The position numbers and the translations under genes were made by a program. Below, piece by piece: positions 6,974 to 7,541 of a DNA stretch of 7,541 nucleotides. How positions within the stretch are numbered: the stretch's first letter is position 1; each line of letters opens with the position of its first letter. Source of the stretch: Bacillota bacterium (lineage in GTDB: Bacteria; Bacillota; Clostridia; Lachnospirales; Lachnospiraceae); the NCBI GenBank assembly GCA_023425485.1, contig JAFACO010000512.1:1-7541 (forward strand). Direction: 5' to 3'. The notes under the pieces were generated by a model. That model was not told the origin of the DNA and searched no databases. It was given only the letters and a program-made list of their open reading frames with translations.

Positions 6974-7541
6974 TTACCTCTCTTTCCTTCATGGTTCTGC
7001 CATCTGTAGGTACATTTACAATCTCACCATTAAAATACATTGTAGAAGAGCCTCCACCATCTAAATTGTAAGCGGTGACACACCCTTGGTCCAAAAACAC
7101 CTGTGCTAACTCAAGTAAGGATAACCCAGCACTTTCATCTGTTCGACCATCTGAAACTACAATAATATAATGTAATGGTGCTATTTCTCCAATAGCGGTC
7201 CTGGGATTACTTGACATTGATCTTGCTACCTCTGAATTGCTGTCTACCACAACCTCCCCATCATTTATTAATGCTGGTCCAAAGGACATTATCTGCCATA
7301 AGGAGGAATAATCTATGTTACTTAAATTAAAATCAGATTCTTCCACTATAGAAAAATCTCCATCTTTATCAATCAATAAAGCCTCTGCATCCCCTGCTAC
7401 ATCACGATATAGGACACCATTACGAAGTACATAACCATAATCTCGAAATCCATAGAAATCTCCATTTATCGCAAATATCGCCTGATGGTCTTCTGCAATT
7501 TCCGAAGTTGTGTCTTTGATATTACGTCCAAAGACATCACC
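6948..7541 (-). CDS. Phosphodiester glycosidase (NAGPA domain) protein, C-terminal part (5' end cut by window edge)
   Basis: The frame is open from the right edge and gives 197 residues followed by TAA at 6948-6950; a TTG at 7376 is internal, not the start. Visible motifs fit the NAGPA/DUF2233 family: AINGDFYGF (24-32), MSFGPALI, NPRTAIG, and NLDGGGSSTMYFNGE, ending in VSDIVYIGY at the extreme C-terminus. This family includes the enzyme that uncovers mannose-6-phosphate by removing GlcNAc from a phosphodiester; bacterial members are exported or membrane-anchored and are often filed as exopolysaccharide-related. The N-terminal part, where a membrane anchor or signal would lie, is outside the window, so localisation cannot be read here. 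The substrate is unknown. The last codons overlap the start of the small membrane protein gene, indicating an operon. Confidence 0.88.
   Translation of the reverse strand, partial: GDVFGRNIKDTTSEIAEDHQAIFAINGDFYGFRDYGYVLRNGVLYRDVAGDAEALLIDKDGDFSIVEESDFNLSNIDYSSLWQIMSFGPALINDGEVVVDSNSEVARSMSSNPRTAIGEIAPLHYIIVVSDGRTDESAGLSLLELAQVFLDQGCVTAYNLDGGGSSTMYFNGEIVNVPTDGRTMKEREVSDIVYIGY

Noticed and set aside
6948..7376. Phosphodiester glycosidase starting at TTG 7376
   Set aside because: The same frame continues without a stop to the window edge and encodes conserved family residues (AINGDFYGF) upstream of that TTG, so it is an internal codon.

Overview
The window looks like a chromosomal fragment from a low-GC, plant-fibre-degrading Firmicute of the Clostridia, most likely the Lachnospiraceae/Lachnoclostridium type. 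This is an inference from the AT-rich sequence, strong AGGAGG-like ribosome binding sites, U-tract terminators, and glycosidases of a kind common in that group. No marker gene fixes the species. Every gene that can be supported lies on the minus strand, so transcription runs from high to low coordinates. Both ends of the window cut through genes.

Reading in the direction of transcription there are three units. (1) From the right edge to about 6471: the C-terminal 197 residues of a phosphodiester glycosidase (NAGPA-type) protein, overlapped at its stop by a small four-helix membrane protein, then a strong hairpin terminator (6471-6523). (2) 6470-3986: a separate unit with a TATAAT box, a leader of about 160 nt that may be structured, and one gene for a 720-residue secreted protein. 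That protein has a signal peptide, a Thr/Pro linker, a bacterial Ig-like domain, three fibronectin type III domains and a C-terminal propeller-like repeat domain. It ends at a hairpin terminator (3986-4027). (3) 3985 to the left edge: a two-gene xyloglucan unit, a GH74-type double beta-propeller glycosidase followed 73 nt later by a GH31 alpha-xylosidase-like enzyme that runs off the window.

The GH74-GH31 pair is the clearest functional statement here. GH74 enzymes cut the glucan backbone of xyloglucan and GH31 alpha-xylosidases remove the xylose side groups. Neither protein has a signal peptide, so the pair probably acts in the cytoplasm on imported xyloglucan oligosaccharides, which is unusual for GH74. 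The GH74 protein keeps both catalytic aspartates but lacks the Trp-Trp pair of the polymer-active enzymes, which fits a short-oligosaccharide substrate. The secreted Ig/FN3/propeller protein is an independent unit with no recognised activity. I found no CRISPR array, tRNA, rRNA, insertion sequence or phage gene.
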